From Chloroflexaceae bacterium (GTDB lineage Bacteria > Chloroflexota > Chloroflexia > Chloroflexales > Chloroflexaceae): a stretch of DNA of 5,173 bases. The number at the start of each line of letters is the position of its first letter. Within the stretch, counting starts at the first letter, position 1. Below the pieces are notes generated by a model. It ran no database searches. It saw only the letters and a list, made by a program, of their open reading frames with translations, and had not been told where the DNA came from. Position numbers and translations under genes: made by a program. Location of the stretch: the NCBI GenBank assembly GCA_026417815.1, contig JAOACN010000568.1, positions 1 to 5,173 of the forward strand. Reading direction: 5' to 3'. Shown here piece after piece: positions 5,145-5,173 of this stretch.

Positions 5145-5173
5145 CCCCCTCCCCAACCCTCCTCCGCTGGGGG
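5145..5173. repeat. C-tract repeat cut by the window edge
   Basis: Begins CCCCCTCCCCAAC and matches the minus strand of 2364-2336 at 26 of 29 positions, including the start of the CTCC...GGGGG hairpin. The element continues beyond the window. Confidence 0.6.

Larger units (their letters stand above)
4596..5173. other. Long spacer without a credible gene, hairpins and repeats
   Basis: These 578 bases have only short open frames with low-complexity, Arg/Pro/Gly-rich translations and no ribosome binding sites, so I call no gene. On the minus strand TATAGT (4644-4639) could be a -10 for the membrane protein gene but lacks a well-spaced -35. Features seen: CCGGTA/TACCGG arms (4664-4669, 4680-4685), a U-rich hairpin (4746-4769), a GC hairpin (4816-4833), and repeat modules from 4914 to the window end. 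Confidence 0.65.

Noticed and set aside
4861..5145. 94-codon minus-strand open frame in the right-hand spacer
   Set aside because: It runs through the hairpin and C-tract repeats and has no ribosome binding site or protein-like composition.

Overview
The window carries four protein-coding genes in GC-rich DNA, separated by spacers unusually rich in hairpins and interspersed repeats. The organism looks like a high-GC bacterium. The GC-rich, C/G-tract repeat style together with this gene set suggests a filamentous Chloroflexi relative (Chloroflexales, Roseiflexus/Chloroflexus type). That assignment is an inference: no rRNA or lineage-specific marker is present.

Layout from left to right. (1) 32-781, minus: a secreted or membrane-anchored SIMPL (DUF541) domain protein. 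(2) 782-1061: a spacer with a 65-nt-period direct repeat whose units can fold into hairpins. (3) 1062-2150, minus: a patatin-like phospholipase with an intact Ser-Asp dyad. (4) 2151-2566: a divergent spacer with a 20-bp inverted repeat, a GCGCAACC hairpin, a C/G-tract repeat, and a 32-bp perfect palindrome inside a 24-bp tandem duplication just before the next gene. (5) 2567-3934, plus: a complete family 1 glycoside hydrolase (beta-glucosidase type). (6) 3935-4139: a convergent spacer with a second CGCAACC hairpin and a nested double-hairpin element. (7) 4140-4580, minus: a small four-helix membrane protein of unknown function with a strong ribosome binding site. (8) 4581-5173: about 590 bp with no credible gene, holding several hairpins and further copies of the spacer repeats, the last cut by the window edge.

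The genes do not form an obvious pathway or operon. The two leftmost share a strand but are 280 bp apart with a repeat between them, the GH1 gene is divergent from the phospholipase, and the membrane protein converges on GH1. The genes are ordinary family members. The unusual content is the repeat system: at least four repeat types recur in this short window, always between genes and in both orientations. I saw no defence system, CRISPR array, transposase or RNA gene.
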